64,000 bases of DNA from DASTHG01 sp035491895 (lineage in GTDB: Bacteria; Gemmatimonadota; Gemmatimonadetes; Gemmatimonadales; GWC2-71-9), in contig DATJJY010000094.1 in the NCBI GenBank assembly GCA_035491895.1, forward strand, positions 69,178 to 133,177. The letters run 5' to 3'. The notes under the pieces are model-generated. The model was not told the DNA's origin and searched no databases. It saw only the letters and a program-made list of their open reading frames with translations. The translations under genes were made by a program, and so were the position numbers. This document shows, one piece after another, positions 34,342 to 43,650 of the stretch. Positions within the stretch are counted from its first letter, which is position 1. Each line of letters begins with the position of its first letter.

Positions 34342-37300
34342 TCGCCAACCTGATCGCGTGGTCGCTGCGCAACCGATTCCTCGTTTCGCTCGCCACTGCG
34401 GCGCTGGTGGTCGCCGGGGTCTGGGCGATCCGCACAACGCCCGTGGATGCGCTACCGGATCTCTCCGACGTGCAGGTAGTCATTCAGACGGAGTTCAGCG
34501 AGCAGGCGCCGCAGATCGTCGAGGATCAGGTCACGTATCCCATCGCCTCCGAGATGCTCAAGGTGCCCGGCGCGCGCGTCGTCCGGGGATTCTCGTTCTT
34601 CGGAACGTCACTCGTCTACATCCTGTTCGAGGACGGCACCGACCTCTACTGGGCGCGCTCGCGAGTGCTCGAGTACATGAACGGGCTGCGGCAGCGCCTT
34701 CCGCAGGGCGTCGAGCCAACCTTGGGCCCGGACGCTACCGGCGTGGGCTGGGTGTTCGAGTACGTCCTGGAGAGCGACTCGCTCGACCTGGCTCAGCTGC
34801 GCACGCTCCAGGACTGGTACATCCGCTACCAGCTCACGGCCATCCCCGGCGTCTCGGAAGTGGCGAGCCTCGGCGGCTTCGTAAAGCAATACCAGGTCGA
34901 AGTCGATCCCGAGCGCCTGCGGGCGTTCCACATCCCGGTGATGCGCGTCGTCCAGGCGATCGGGACCCACAACGCCGACGTCGGCGCGCGCGTGATCGAA
35001 ATGGGCGGACGCGAGTACATGATCCGAGGGCTCGGCTATCTCCGCACCGTGACGGACATCGGCAACGTCGCCGTCGGCTCGACCATGGGCGGAACACCGA
35101 TTCGCGTTTCGGATGTGGCCACCGTCCAGGTGGGGCCCGCGCCCCGACGGGGAGCCGCAGACCTGAATGGCCGCGGTGAGGTCGTCGCCGGCATCGTGAT
35201 CATGCGGTTCGGCTCGGACGCGCTGAAGACGATCGAAGCCATCAAGGCCCGCGTCGCGGAGGTGCAGCGGACCCTCCCGGCAGGCGTGCGGCTCGTTCCC
35301 GTGTACGACCGCTCGGACCTGATTCACCGCGCCATCGGGAACCTGCGCCGCACGCTGCTCGAGGAATCGCTGATCGTGGCGGCGATCTCCCTGCTGTTTC
35401 TGTTGCACCTGCGCTCCGCGTTGGTGGCGATCGCCACGCTGCCACTCGGCATCCTGTTCTCGTTCCTCGTGATGCGCTGGATCGGCGTCAACGCCAACAT
35501 CATGAGCCTGGGCGGCATCGCCATCGCCATCGGGGCGATGGTGGACGCCGCCATCGTGATGATCGAGAACATGCATAAGCACCTCGAGCGCGGCGGGGAC
35601 CGGCCGCGCTGGGAGGTCGTGTTGGAGGCGACCAAGCAGGTTGCCGCGCCACTCTTTTTCTCCCTGTTGATCATCGCTGTGTCGTTCCTCCCGGTGTTCT
35701 CGCTCGAGCAGCAGGAGGGACGGCTGTTCAAGCCGCTGGCGTTCACGAAGACCTTCGCCATGGTAGGGGCGGCCCTGCTTTCCATCACCCTCGTGCCTGT
35801 GCTGATGGGGTACCTCGTGCGCGGCAAGATCCGGCCGCAGGACGCGAACCCGGTGAACCGCGGGCTGATGCGCGTCTACCGGCCGGTGATCGCGTGGGTA
35901 CTGCGGCACCCGTGGCAGGTCGTGGCCGGAGCCGCCGTAGTGCTCGCCGCAACCGCACTTCCCTGGAGCCGCCTGGGCAGTGAGTTCATGCCGCCACTCG
36001 ACGAGGGATCGCTGCTCTTCATGCCCACCACCGTGCCGGGCGTGTCGATCGCGCAGGCGCGGGAGATCATGCGGCACCAGGACAGTATCCTCGCTTCGTT
36101 CCCGGAAGTGGCCACGGTCCTCGGCAAGGTTGGACGCGCCAACACCGCCACCGACCCGGCACCACTCGACATGTACGAGACCACTGTCGTGCTCAAGCCG
36201 CGAGAGCTCTGGCGTCCGGGGATGACCACCGACCGTCTGGTGAGCGCCATGGACGAGGCAGTGCGCATGCCGGGCGTGACCAACGCCTGGACAATGCCCA
36301 TCAAGAATCGTATCGACATGCTCGCGACCGGGGTTCGCACACCGGTCGGCGTGAAGGTGTATGGGCCGAACCTCGACACCCTGCAACGGCTGGGGGAGCG
36401 CGTCGAGCGGATCCTCCAGAAGGTCCCGGGGACCCGCAACGTGTTCGCCGAGCGAAATGTCTCGGGATACTACGTGGACGTGGACATCGACCGGGCAGCG
36501 GCGGCGCGCTACGGCCTGAACGCGGGCGACCTGCACGACGCCATCATGGCGACGGCGGGTGGTGTGACTGCCGCGACGAGCGTCGAAGGGCGCGAGCGCT
36601 ACGAGATCAACGTCCGCTACCCGCGCGAGCTACGGGACGACCTTCAGAAGCTCCGCGCGATCGTCGTCCCTACGATGACCGGGCCGCAGATCCCGCTCGG
36701 CGAGGTCGCAACCGTCTCGATCGTGCAGGGCCCGATGGCCGTGAAGACCGACAACGCGTTCCCCGTCACCACCGTGTTCGTGGACATCGCGGGTCGTGAC
36801 TTGGGCGGCTACGTCACCGACGCCGAACGTGTCGTGGCACGTGAGCTGACGCTCCCGCCTGGCTATCGTCTCGCGTGGAGCGGCCAGTTCGAGTTCATGC
36901 AGCGAGTGCGCGAGAAGTTGAAGCTGGTCGTGCCGGTGACGCTCGGCATCATCTTCCTCCTGCTCTTCCTCAATTTCCGTAGCGTGCCGCACGCGCTGAT
37001 CGTGATGGTCGCGTTGCCGTTCGCGCTGGTCGGCGGGGTCTGGTCCATCTGGGTCCTCGGCTACAACACGAGTGTCGCCGTGTGGGTGGGCTTCATCGCG
37101 CTGGCGGGCGTGGCCGCCGAGACAGGCGTGGTGATGCTCATCTATCTCGACGAGGCGTTCCATCAGGGCAGGGCGACTCAGGAGTCGTTGACGGTCGCGC
37201 AGCTCAGGGAGGCGGTCCATCACGGCGCCGTGGAGCGGCTGCGCCCCGTCATGATGACAGTCACGGCCATCATCGCTGGCCTGGCGCCGATCCTCTGGGG

Positions 37301-37442
37301 GGAGGGAACGGGCGCCGACGTCATGAAGCGCATCGCCGCGCCGATGGTGGGGGGGATGGTGACCGCCACGCTGCTCACGCTCGCCGTGATTCCGGCCATC
37401 TACTTCTTGTGGCGGAGCCGCGCACTGCGCCCGACCCAGTGA
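34338..37442 (+). CDS. HME-RND heavy-metal efflux pump, CusA/CzcA type
   Basis: This 1034-residue inner-membrane pump has the standard RND layout of 12 helices and two large periplasmic loops. The start MIANLIAWSLRNRFLVSLAT and TTPVDALPDLSDVQVVIQTE are typical of CusA. The helix-4 segment GGIAIAIGAMVDAAIVMIEN, with its proton-relay aspartate, is characteristic of the HME branch. DEGSLLFMPTTVPGVSIAQA follows, and the helix-10/11 region is GYNTSVAVWVGFIALAGVAA. It exports monovalent or divalent metals with the adaptor and channel encoded just upstream. CusA-like Cu/Ag specificity is suggested by the Met-rich partners, not by the sequence alone. The three pump genes overlap by four bases each. 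Confidence 0.95.
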   Translation: MIANLIAWSLRNRFLVSLATAALVVAGVWAIRTTPVDALPDLSDVQVVIQTEFSEQAPQIVEDQVTYPIASEMLKVPGARVVRGFSFFGTSLVYILFEDGTDLYWARSRVLEYMNGLRQRLPQGVEPTLGPDATGVGWVFEYVLESDSLDLAQLRTLQDWYIRYQLTAIPGVSEVASLGGFVKQYQVEVDPERLRAFHIPVMRVVQAIGTHNADVGARVIEMGGREYMIRGLGYLRTVTDIGNVAVGSTMGGTPIRVSDVATVQVGPAPRRGAADLNGRGEVVAGIVIMRFGSDALKTIEAIKARVAEVQRTLPAGVRLVPVYDRSDLIHRAIGNLRRTLLEESLIVAAISLLFLLHLRSALVAIATLPLGILFSFLVMRWIGVNANIMSLGGIAIAIGAMVDAAIVMIENMHKHLERGGDRPRWEVVLEATKQVAAPLFFSLLIIAVSFLPVFSLEQQEGRLFKPLAFTKTFAMVGAALLSITLVPVLMGYLVRGKIRPQDANPVNRGLMRVYRPVIAWVLRHPWQVVAGAAVVLAATALPWSRLGSEFMPPLDEGSLLFMPTTVPGVSIAQAREIMRHQDSILASFPEVATVLGKVGRANTATDPAPLDMYETTVVLKPRELWRPGMTTDRLVSAMDEAVRMPGVTNAWTMPIKNRIDMLATGVRTPVGVKVYGPNLDTLQRLGERVERILQKVPGTRNVFAERNVSGYYVDVDIDRAAAARYGLNAGDLHDAIMATAGGVTAATSVEGRERYEINVRYPRELRDDLQKLRAIVVPTMTGPQIPLGEVATVSIVQGPMAVKTDNAFPVTTVFVDIAGRDLGGYVTDAERVVARELTLPPGYRLAWSGQFEFMQRVREKLKLVVPVTLGIIFLLLFLNFRSVPHALIVMVALPFALVGGVWSIWVLGYNTSVAVWVGFIALAGVAAETGVVMLIYLDEAFHQGRATQESLTVAQLREAVHHGAVERLRPVMMTVTAIIAGLAPILWGEGTGADVMKRIAAPMVGGMVTATLLTLAVIPAIYFLWRSRALRPTQ

Positions 37443-37537
37443 CTCGGGGCCTGTGCACGGCACGTTCACGCCTGAAGAAGGGCTGCGGCAGGCGGCGCGG
37501 GATTCCACGATGAGCGCGCTTGCGCTCTGATGAGCTC

Positions 37538-38626
37538 TTACCTGCCGGGGGCCATGATCCGAAGGAGCGGCTTGCCCACGATGTTTTCGAGTGGGAGATA
37601 TACTCGATGCGTACGCGGATCGACCGCCACGGTGTGGGCGTGAAGCATGCGTGCCTCTCCGGCTGGGTGTAGCACCTTGTCTTCTACCACGAATGCACTG
37701 ACGACCCCGGACTCCGATGCGACATACAATCGGCGCCAGGCGGCGTCCCAGGCAAGGACGTCGGGATCGTCACCCACCCGGTGCGTGGAAAGCACCTTCA
37801 TGGTCCGCAGATCGACGACCAGTAGCCTCGCGTTTCCCTCACACGAGATGAACGCGAGTCGCCCCGCCTCATCGACCGTAAAGCCGTGCGGATGATCGGC
37901 ACCCGCCAGGTCGTAGCGGGCGACGATGCGCTCGGTTACCGGGTCGATGGCGACGAGTTGATTGCGAGTCTGGACCGCCACCAGCACGCAATGTGAAACG
38001 GAGTCGTAGTGCGTGTTCCCCGCTTCACCACCAAGATCGATCGTCGAGCGCTTGGTGTTCGTCCTGGCGTCGATGACGACGTCCGTGCCTCCCACCTCGT
38101 CCGAGACAAACACCTTGTGCTCTATTGGGGCGTACCCGATGCCGTCCGGGAACCGGATGCCGCCGACCCGGGCGCTGATCGTGAGTGTGCGATCATCGAT
38201 GCCTACGACTTCGTGCCGGCCCGCGGCGGACACGTAGACCATATGATGCGCCGGCACTGCCCAGACGCCGGTCGCTCGGTCCAGTCCTGGAACCTCTCCG
38301 ATCACCTTTGCAGAGTCGAGGTCGAAGACCACCAGCCGTCCTGCGTTCATGTGATTGATGAACAGACGCCGCGCCACCGGGTCGATACTCTGGTAATCGA
38401 AGCGGCTCGCAGGACCGGGGAGGGGAATGTCCTGAACCAGCTGCAGTGGGCCACGAAGCGCCCCAGAAGCTGCCGCAGTCGGAGCGTTCCAGCCTCCGGG
38501 CGTCAGTGAAGTCGGCGTGGCAACGCAGTGTTGCGCCTGACCGTCAGCAGCGAGAGGGAACGACAGGACGCTGACGCTGATCGCTAGCGTCCAGAGGATG
38601 CGCTGGCCGGCCTCGGAACCGATCAG
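37538..38626 (-). CDS. YncE-like beta-propeller protein, secreted, with unusual start
   Basis: The visible propeller begins LVQDIPLPGPASRFDYQSID and continues with VARRLFINHMNAGRLVVFD, VVGIDDRTLTISARVGGIRF and HPHGFTVDEAGRLAFISCEG; seven YVTN/NHL-type blades are likely. GTG at 38377 would cut the first blade. The frame extends to a signal-like segment, RILWTLAISVSVLSFPLAAD, but has no ATG, GTG or TTG start. The best candidate is CTG at 38624-38626, which overlaps the stop of the threonine synthase gene in CTGA form. This gives 362 residues. Either a CTG start or an undetected frameshift must be assumed. It is the last gene of the threonine operon, with no obvious link to threonine synthesis. 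Confidence 0.6.
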   Translation of the reverse strand: MIGSEAGQRILWTLAISVSVLSFPLAADGQAQHCVATPTSLTPGGWNAPTAAASGALRGPLQLVQDIPLPGPASRFDYQSIDPVARRLFINHMNAGRLVVFDLDSAKVIGEVPGLDRATGVWAVPAHHMVYVSAAGRHEVVGIDDRTLTISARVGGIRFPDGIGYAPIEHKVFVSDEVGGTDVVIDARTNTKRSTIDLGGEAGNTHYDSVSHCVLVAVQTRNQLVAIDPVTERIVARYDLAGADHPHGFTVDEAGRLAFISCEGNARLLVVDLRTMKVLSTHRVGDDPDVLAWDAAWRRLYVASESGVVSAFVVEDKVLHPAGEARMLHAHTVAVDPRTHRVYLPLENIVGKPLLRIMAPGR

Positions 38627-39915
38627 GCGGGCGGCTCCGCGCTCAGAACCCGCTCCACTTCAGCGAGGCGCGGCTCGATCTCGATCGGCCGGTTGGCGCG
38701 CTGCGGCGGCGGTTCAGTCTCCTGGTGGTACTGGGTCACGACCCCCGGGTCCTTGAGGACGTGTCCCGTGAGGATCGCCACGACACGGTCGCTGGCCCGA
38801 ATGATGCCCTCCTGAACCAAGCGTCGTGTTCCGCCCACGCTCGCCGCGCTCGCCGGCTCGCAGCCCGCGCCGGACGCGTCGACCACCGCTTTGGCCTCGA
38901 GAATCTCGTCGTCCGTGACCGTCGTGACCACGCCGTTGGTGTCCCGGATTGCGCGGACTGCCCGTTCGTAGGACGCCGGGTTCCCGATCCGGATCGCGCT
39001 CGCCACGGTTTCGGGCTGCACCGTGTGGCGTCGTGCGAACCCGTCGCGGAAGCTCCGGGCGAACGGCGCCGCGCCTGCCGCCTGCACGGCCGCCAGGCGC
39101 GGCAGCCGGGTGATCAGGCCACAGTCGCGAGCTTCGCCGAGCGCTTTCCCGAACGCGGCCGTGTTGCCGAGATTGCCGGCCGGCACGACGATCCAGTCGG
39201 GCGGGTCCCAATCGAGCTGCTGCAGCAGCTCGAGCACGATCGTCTTCTGACCCTCGAGTCGAAACGGGTTGATCGAGTTGAGGATGTACACCCCCAACCG
39301 TTCGCCCGCTTCCCGCGCCAACGCCAGGCAGGCGTCGAAATCGCCGCGCACCAGGAGCGTCCGGGCGCCGTAGGCCAGGATCTGCGCGAGCTTGCCGATG
39401 GCGACCAGTCCCCGGGGGACAAAGACGAGGGCCGGGAGCCCGGCGAGCGCCGCGTAGGCGCCGAGCGCGGCCGCGGTGTTCCCGGTCGAGGCGCACGCGA
39501 CGGCGGTGGCATGGATGCGCCGGGCCTGGGTGACTCCCACGGTCATGCCGCGGTCCTTGAACGACCCGGTGGGATTGTGGCCTTCGTGTTTGAGCAGCAG
39601 TTCGGCCACGCCGGCATATGCCGATACCGTCGGACGGTGGAGGAGGGGCGTGTTTCCTTCGGGATAGGTGAGGACATCGCCCGCCGTGGGGAGCACCATC
39701 TCGTGGAAGCGCCACACGCCGGAGGCGAACGGCCCGCGTCTCGCGCCGGTGCGTAAATCGAACAGCGCGCGCAGCGCGGCGCCATCCACACCGGACGCGG
39801 GAGGCGCGTGCCGGAGCTCGAGCAGGCCGCCGCACTTGCAGCGCACGCGGGCGTCCGTTTCGGCGAACGACTCGCCGCAGTCGGCGCACACCTGCCAGCT
39901 CGCTGGCGCGCTCAC
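38623..39915 (-). CDS. thrC: Threonine synthase (canonical)
   Basis: This 430-residue PLP enzyme converts O-phosphohomoserine to threonine. The N-terminal zinc ribbon (CADCG and CKCGG) is followed by YPEGNTPLLHRPTV and the PLP lysine in HNPTGSFKDRGMTVGVTQA, the classic threonine-synthase signature. ACASTGNTAAALGAYAALAG is the phosphate cradle and WIVVPAGNLGNTAAFGKALG the second. SAIRIGNPASYERAVRAIRD and ILTGHVLKDPG complete the pattern. ATGA overlap with the thrA gene upstream couples their translation. A second synthase-like gene lies at 43635, so this one is probably the true threonine synthase, given its HNPTGSFKDRG motif. Confidence 0.93.
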   Translation of the reverse strand: MSAPASWQVCADCGESFAETDARVRCKCGGLLELRHAPPASGVDGAALRALFDLRTGARRGPFASGVWRFHEMVLPTAGDVLTYPEGNTPLLHRPTVSAYAGVAELLLKHEGHNPTGSFKDRGMTVGVTQARRIHATAVACASTGNTAAALGAYAALAGLPALVFVPRGLVAIGKLAQILAYGARTLLVRGDFDACLALAREAGERLGVYILNSINPFRLEGQKTIVLELLQQLDWDPPDWIVVPAGNLGNTAAFGKALGEARDCGLITRLPRLAAVQAAGAAPFARSFRDGFARRHTVQPETVASAIRIGNPASYERAVRAIRDTNGVVTTVTDDEILEAKAVVDASGAGCEPASAASVGGTRRLVQEGIIRASDRVVAILTGHVLKDPGVVTQYHQETEPPPQRANRPIEIEPRLAEVERVLSAEPPA

Positions 39916-42443
39916 GCGCCCGCGAGCTTCAGCACATCATTCAGAATACCAGCTGCCGTGACCGCCGGGCCCGCTCCAGGGCCGGTGATCACGAGTGGGT
40001 TCTTTTTGTAGCGCATGGTGGTGAAGATAAACTGGTTGTCGGTGCCGCTCAGTGAAGCCAGCGGGCTCCGCGCATCCACCACCACGAGGCCAACCTTGAT
40101 GCGGCGGCGAGTGGCGATGGCGCGGTAGCGCAGCACGCGGCCACGCGCGCCGGCGGCCGCGACCCGGCGTCGCCAGGGTTCGTCCCATTCTTCGAGCCGC
40201 TCCAAAAACTCCGGCAGCGGAAGGCGCCGCGCTTCGTTGGGCACAAGGGACTCGACTGCGATGTCGTCGAGCTCGCCCCGGAAGCCGAGCAGGCGGCCGA
40301 GGATCAACGCTTTGCGCGCGACGTCCTGGCCCGAGAGATCCTCCCGGGGGTCGGGCTCCGGGTAGCCTTTCGCCATCGCCCCGCGGAGCGCAGCCGAGAA
40401 TGGTTGCCCGCGTCCCAGCTCGCCGAACAGAAAACCGAGCGTCCCCGACGGACACGCCTCGACCCGGTCAACCCGGTCGCCGGACTCGATCAGCTTGTCG
40501 ATCGTGTCGATGATGGGGAGCCCGGCGCCGACGGTCGCCTCGAGCCGCAGCTCGCGATCGTGAGCCTCCGCCGCGGCTCGGATGCGGTCGTATTCGCGTT
40601 GCGGTCCTGTGAGCGGGCGCTTGTTGGAGAGCACCACATGCATGCCGGCGGCGAACGCGGCCACGACGACGTCGCTCGTGTCGTCGGCCGTCACGTCCAC
40701 CAGGACCGGGTTCGCGAGCGCGTGCCCCGCGATCAGGCTCACCGCCCCGGCGGCCGTCCCCCGGTGCCCACCGGGCGTCCTGGCGAGCGATACGCCCCGC
40801 GCCTTGGCCGCGGCGAGGATACCCAGGCGGCGCGATGCCAGGCCACGAGCGTCGAACACGAACCCGGAGCGGTCGATTACCCCCACGACCCGGAGCACGG
40901 ATCCGTCGAGCTTCGTCTTTGCGATCAGGGCGCCCAGGGCGCGGCCGATCTTCCCGAAGCCGAGCAGCACGACGTCCGTGCGGCGTGGGCCGCCCATGGC
41001 GCCGCCGCCGATCTTGCTGAGCTGGAAGGCGGCGTGGACCGCCCGCTGTGCCGTGGCCGCGTTGCGGCCGTCCACCACGAGCGAAAGGTTCAGCTCCGAG
41101 GATCCCTGGGCGATGGCGATGACGTCGATGCCGGCCTCGGTGAGTGCGGTGAAAGCCCGCGCCGCGACACCCGGCGCGCCGGCCATCCCGAGCCCGACCA
41201 GCGCGAGTGTCGCCGCGCCTTTGCGCATTTCGACGCCGTCGATCTCCCGTCGGGCGATCTCCTTGTGGAACGTCGCGAGCAGGCTCGTCCGGGCCCGCGC
41301 CGCGCTCGCGTCCGGCACGCTGAAGCAGATGGAGTGCTCGGACGACGCCTGGCTGATGAGCGACACCGAAATTCCTTCGTGCTGCACCGCGGCGAACGTT
41401 CGGGCGGCGATCCCGGGCACGCCGAGCATGCCGTTCCCGGTCACGGTGATGAGCGCCTGTCCCGAAACCGCCGAGAGCGCCTTGACGGGGTAGTCGGTGA
41501 GCGTGTGGCGCCGGGAGATTTCAGTGCCCGGTGACGCGGGATCTGCAAACGGCCGGATGCGCACGGCGAGGTTACGGTTCCCGATCGGGATCAGCGCGCG
41601 GGGATGGAGGACCTTCGCGCCGTAGTAAGCGAGCTCGGCCGCTTCACGGACGTGCAGCTGCGGCACCACCCGCGCGTCGGGGACGACCTTGGGGTCCGCG
41701 GTGAGCACGCCCGGCACGTCCTTCCAGAGCGAAACCTCTCGGGCCAAGAGCGCGCGGGCGAGGATCGTGGCCGTGAGGTCCGACCCGCCGCGACCGAGCG
41801 TCGCGACATGACCGTCGGGCGTCGCGCCCAGAAAACCCGGCACCACCGGGACGATGCCCCTGGCCAGGAGTGGCGCCAGCGTTTTGCGAGCGGCTCGCTC
41901 GGTCCGCGTGAGGTTCGGCGCGGCGCCGCCGAATGTGCCGTCCGTCTTGACGACCAGGGCCGCGTCGACGTACGCCGCGGGACAGCCGGCCGCCTCCAGG
42001 GCCGCCGCGAACAGGTGGGCGCTCAGCCGCTCGCCGCGCGCCACGAGGTAATCCAAGGTGCGCGGCGTGATCTCCCTTAGGATGCCGGTCGCCGCGACCA
42101 GCTGGTCGAGCTCGCCGAACGCCTGGTCCACGAGGCCTTGCATCTCGTTCCGCCTGGCGCCCGCTGAAAACAGAGCGCGGGCGACCTGTGCGTGCCGCCG
42201 GCGCAGCCCAATCGCCGCAGCCCGGAGCGCGCCGCGCTCGCCCCGCGCCACTCTCGCGGCGATTTCGAGCAACGCGTCCGTGACGCCCGCCAGGGCCGAC
42301 ACCACCACGACCACCGGGCCCCGTCGCTGGGACTGCACGATCGAGACGGCCTGCGCGATCGCCGGCGCGTTGGCGAGCGACGCACCGCCGAACTTGTTGA
42401 CGTGCGGAGGACCGGCGGGTCGGGGCAGATCAGCCGCCGGCAA
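39912..42443 (-). CDS. thrA: Bifunctional aspartokinase / homoserine dehydrogenase
   Basis: This 843-residue fusion carries out the first and third steps of the threonine branch. Residues 1-300 are aspartokinase (VNKFGGASLANAPAI, VVVVSALAGVTDALLEIAAR, TLGRGGSDLTATILARALLA). Two ACT domains follow at about 320-470 (ALITVTGNGMLGVPGIAART, ALVGLGMAGAPGVAARAFTA), which likely bind threonine or lysine for feedback. Residues 485-843 are homoserine dehydrogenase, starting VVLLGFGKIGRALGALIAK and containing SNKRPLTGPQREYDRIRAAA, LEATVGAGLPIIDTIDKLIE and FLFGELGRGQPFSAALRGAM. The GTG/ATG near 42443 overlaps the sulfur-carrier gene by 14 bases. Gene order in the operon is ThrC-like, ThrB, sulfur carrier, ThrA, ThrC, propeller. 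Confidence 0.95.
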   Translation of the reverse strand: MPAADLPRPAGPPHVNKFGGASLANAPAIAQAVSIVQSQRRGPVVVVVSALAGVTDALLEIAARVARGERGALRAAAIGLRRRHAQVARALFSAGARRNEMQGLVDQAFGELDQLVAATGILREITPRTLDYLVARGERLSAHLFAAALEAAGCPAAYVDAALVVKTDGTFGGAAPNLTRTERAARKTLAPLLARGIVPVVPGFLGATPDGHVATLGRGGSDLTATILARALLAREVSLWKDVPGVLTADPKVVPDARVVPQLHVREAAELAYYGAKVLHPRALIPIGNRNLAVRIRPFADPASPGTEISRRHTLTDYPVKALSAVSGQALITVTGNGMLGVPGIAARTFAAVQHEGISVSLISQASSEHSICFSVPDASAARARTSLLATFHKEIARREIDGVEMRKGAATLALVGLGMAGAPGVAARAFTALTEAGIDVIAIAQGSSELNLSLVVDGRNAATAQRAVHAAFQLSKIGGGAMGGPRRTDVVLLGFGKIGRALGALIAKTKLDGSVLRVVGVIDRSGFVFDARGLASRRLGILAAAKARGVSLARTPGGHRGTAAGAVSLIAGHALANPVLVDVTADDTSDVVVAAFAAGMHVVLSNKRPLTGPQREYDRIRAAAEAHDRELRLEATVGAGLPIIDTIDKLIESGDRVDRVEACPSGTLGFLFGELGRGQPFSAALRGAMAKGYPEPDPREDLSGQDVARKALILGRLLGFRGELDDIAVESLVPNEARRLPLPEFLERLEEWDEPWRRRVAAAGARGRVLRYRAIATRRRIKVGLVVVDARSPLASLSGTDNQFIFTTMRYKKNPLVITGPGAGPAVTAAGILNDVLKLAGA

Positions 42444-42705
42444 TGGCGGGGACGACCGTGACTTCGTCGCCGTCCTGGAGTGGGGCCTGGAAGCCTCCGC
42501 GGAAGCGACTGTCCTCGTCGTTGACGTAGAACACGACGAACTTGTACGGATTCCCCTGGTCGTCGCGGAGCCGGGGCGCGAGCTTCGGATATCGTGCGGC
42601 GACGTCGGCCACAGCCTCGCCGAGCGTGCCGCCGTGGGCCTCCATGCTGCGCTGGCCGTCAGCGAACGCAGCGAGCACGGTCGGGATGTGGATCTGTATG
42701 GGCAT
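42430..42705 (-). CDS. ThiS/MoaD-family sulfur carrier protein
   Basis: This 91-residue beta-grasp protein, MPIQIHIPTVLAAFADGQRS, has GTLGEAVADVAARYPKLAPR as its first helix and ends VTVVPAIAGG. The C-terminal Gly-Gly is the site where an E1-like enzyme adenylates and then thiocarboxylates such carriers. It is closest in layout to MoaD and CysO. No molybdopterin or thiamine genes are in view. It lies between homoserine kinase and aspartokinase/homoserine dehydrogenase. The probable activating enzyme, an E1-like/rhodanese fusion, is encoded at 46145. A role in sulfur transfer for homocysteine or methionine synthesis is inferred from this context. Confidence 0.9.
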   Translation of the reverse strand: MPIQIHIPTVLAAFADGQRSMEAHGGTLGEAVADVAARYPKLAPRLRDDQGNPYKFVVFYVNDEDSRFRGGFQAPLQDGDEVTVVPAIAGG

Positions 42706-42714
42706 ATGCGCTCC

Positions 42715-43650
42715 TCACGAACTGGGTTCCGGCGCGGTCTCGTAGCCGCCGACGCGCCGCTTGACCACGAAACTCTCGGTCACGACCTCCCATTCCTGCC
42801 AGGCCCGGCCCATGGCGTCCGCCACCGCGCTGGTGCAATTGAACGGGGCCAAGGCGACGACGGTCGGGCCTGATCCGCTCAGCGTCGCTCCGTGCGCTCC
42901 GGCCGCTCGCGCAGCATTCGTCACGGCGTCGTACCCGCGTACGAGCTCGCGTCGGTAGGGCACGTGCAAAACGTCGTCGAGGGCGACGGCGAGCAATTCG
43001 GGGTCTCCCGTGGCGAGCCCGCGCACCAGCGCCGCCCCGCGCGCGGCTGCAAGGGCGGCCGTGGCGTGCGGCACGGATTCCGGGAGTGCGGCGCGGGCCC
43101 GCTTCGTCTCGAGCGTGAAGTTGGGAACGGCGAACACGAAGGCGATCGAGGGGTGAATCTCGAGGGCGGTGACGAGGAAGCCGCCTGCCGGACGGTGCAG
43201 GGCGAGCGTGGCTCCGCCGTACACGGCGGGCGCCACGTTGTCCGGATGTCCCTCGATCCCGGCACAAAGTGCCAGGAGCGCCTCGGCCTCGAGCTCGATC
43301 CCGAGCAGCGCGCTGGCGGCCGCAGCGCCGGCCACGATGGCCGCCGCCGAGGAGCCGAGACCGCGGCCCACGGGAATGTCGGAGTCCGCCGTGAGGGTGA
43401 GGCGAGGAACCTCGCGGCGGCCGATGCGGCAGGCGGCGGCGAAGCCACGGTAGAGCAGGTCTTCCTCCGGTGGAACGGGGAGTTCGCCCAGCATCCCACG
43501 CCGATCGATCGCGATGGCCGTCGCCGATCGGTCTTCGGCGCACCGCGCCGACACGCGGAGCCACCGCTCGACCGCCATTCCCGCACAGTCGAATCCCGAC
43601 CCCAGGTTCGACGTCGACCCGGGCACGCGAACCGTCACGCCAGCGGCCAT
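42715..43650 (-). CDS. thrB: Homoserine kinase
   Basis: This GHMP-family kinase phosphorylates homoserine. ATG 43650 gives 311 residues starting MAAGVTVRVPGSTSNLGSGF, where PxSTSNLGxGFD is the GHMP motif 1. The ATP-binding loop is VGRGLGSSAAAIVAGAAAAS, and motif 3 is GAHGATLSGSGPTVVALAP. GHPDNVAPAVYGGATLAL is the central signature. All elements of homoserine kinase are present and the length is typical. The upstream open frame has no family similarity. It overlaps the ThrC-like gene by 16 bases and is nine bases from the sulfur-carrier gene. Confidence 0.94.
   Translation of the reverse strand: MAAGVTVRVPGSTSNLGSGFDCAGMAVERWLRVSARCAEDRSATAIAIDRRGMLGELPVPPEEDLLYRGFAAACRIGRREVPRLTLTADSDIPVGRGLGSSAAAIVAGAAAASALLGIELEAEALLALCAGIEGHPDNVAPAVYGGATLALHRPAGGFLVTALEIHPSIAFVFAVPNFTLETKRARAALPESVPHATAALAAARGAALVRGLATGDPELLAVALDDVLHVPYRRELVRGYDAVTNAARAAGAHGATLSGSGPTVVALAPFNCTSAVADAMGRAWQEWEVVTESFVVKRRVGGYETAPEPSS

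Noticed and set aside
34608..36536. Long (642-codon) open frame antisense to the CusA-type gene
   Set aside because: It has no domain similarity and is rich in His, Arg and Asp, as expected for the opposite strand of GC-rich coding sequence. CusA motifs are intact on the plus strand.
37512..37530. Small hairpin GAGCGC-GCTT-GCGCTC after the pump operon as a terminator
   Set aside because: The stem is only six pairs and no T-tract follows on either strand, so it is too weak to claim.
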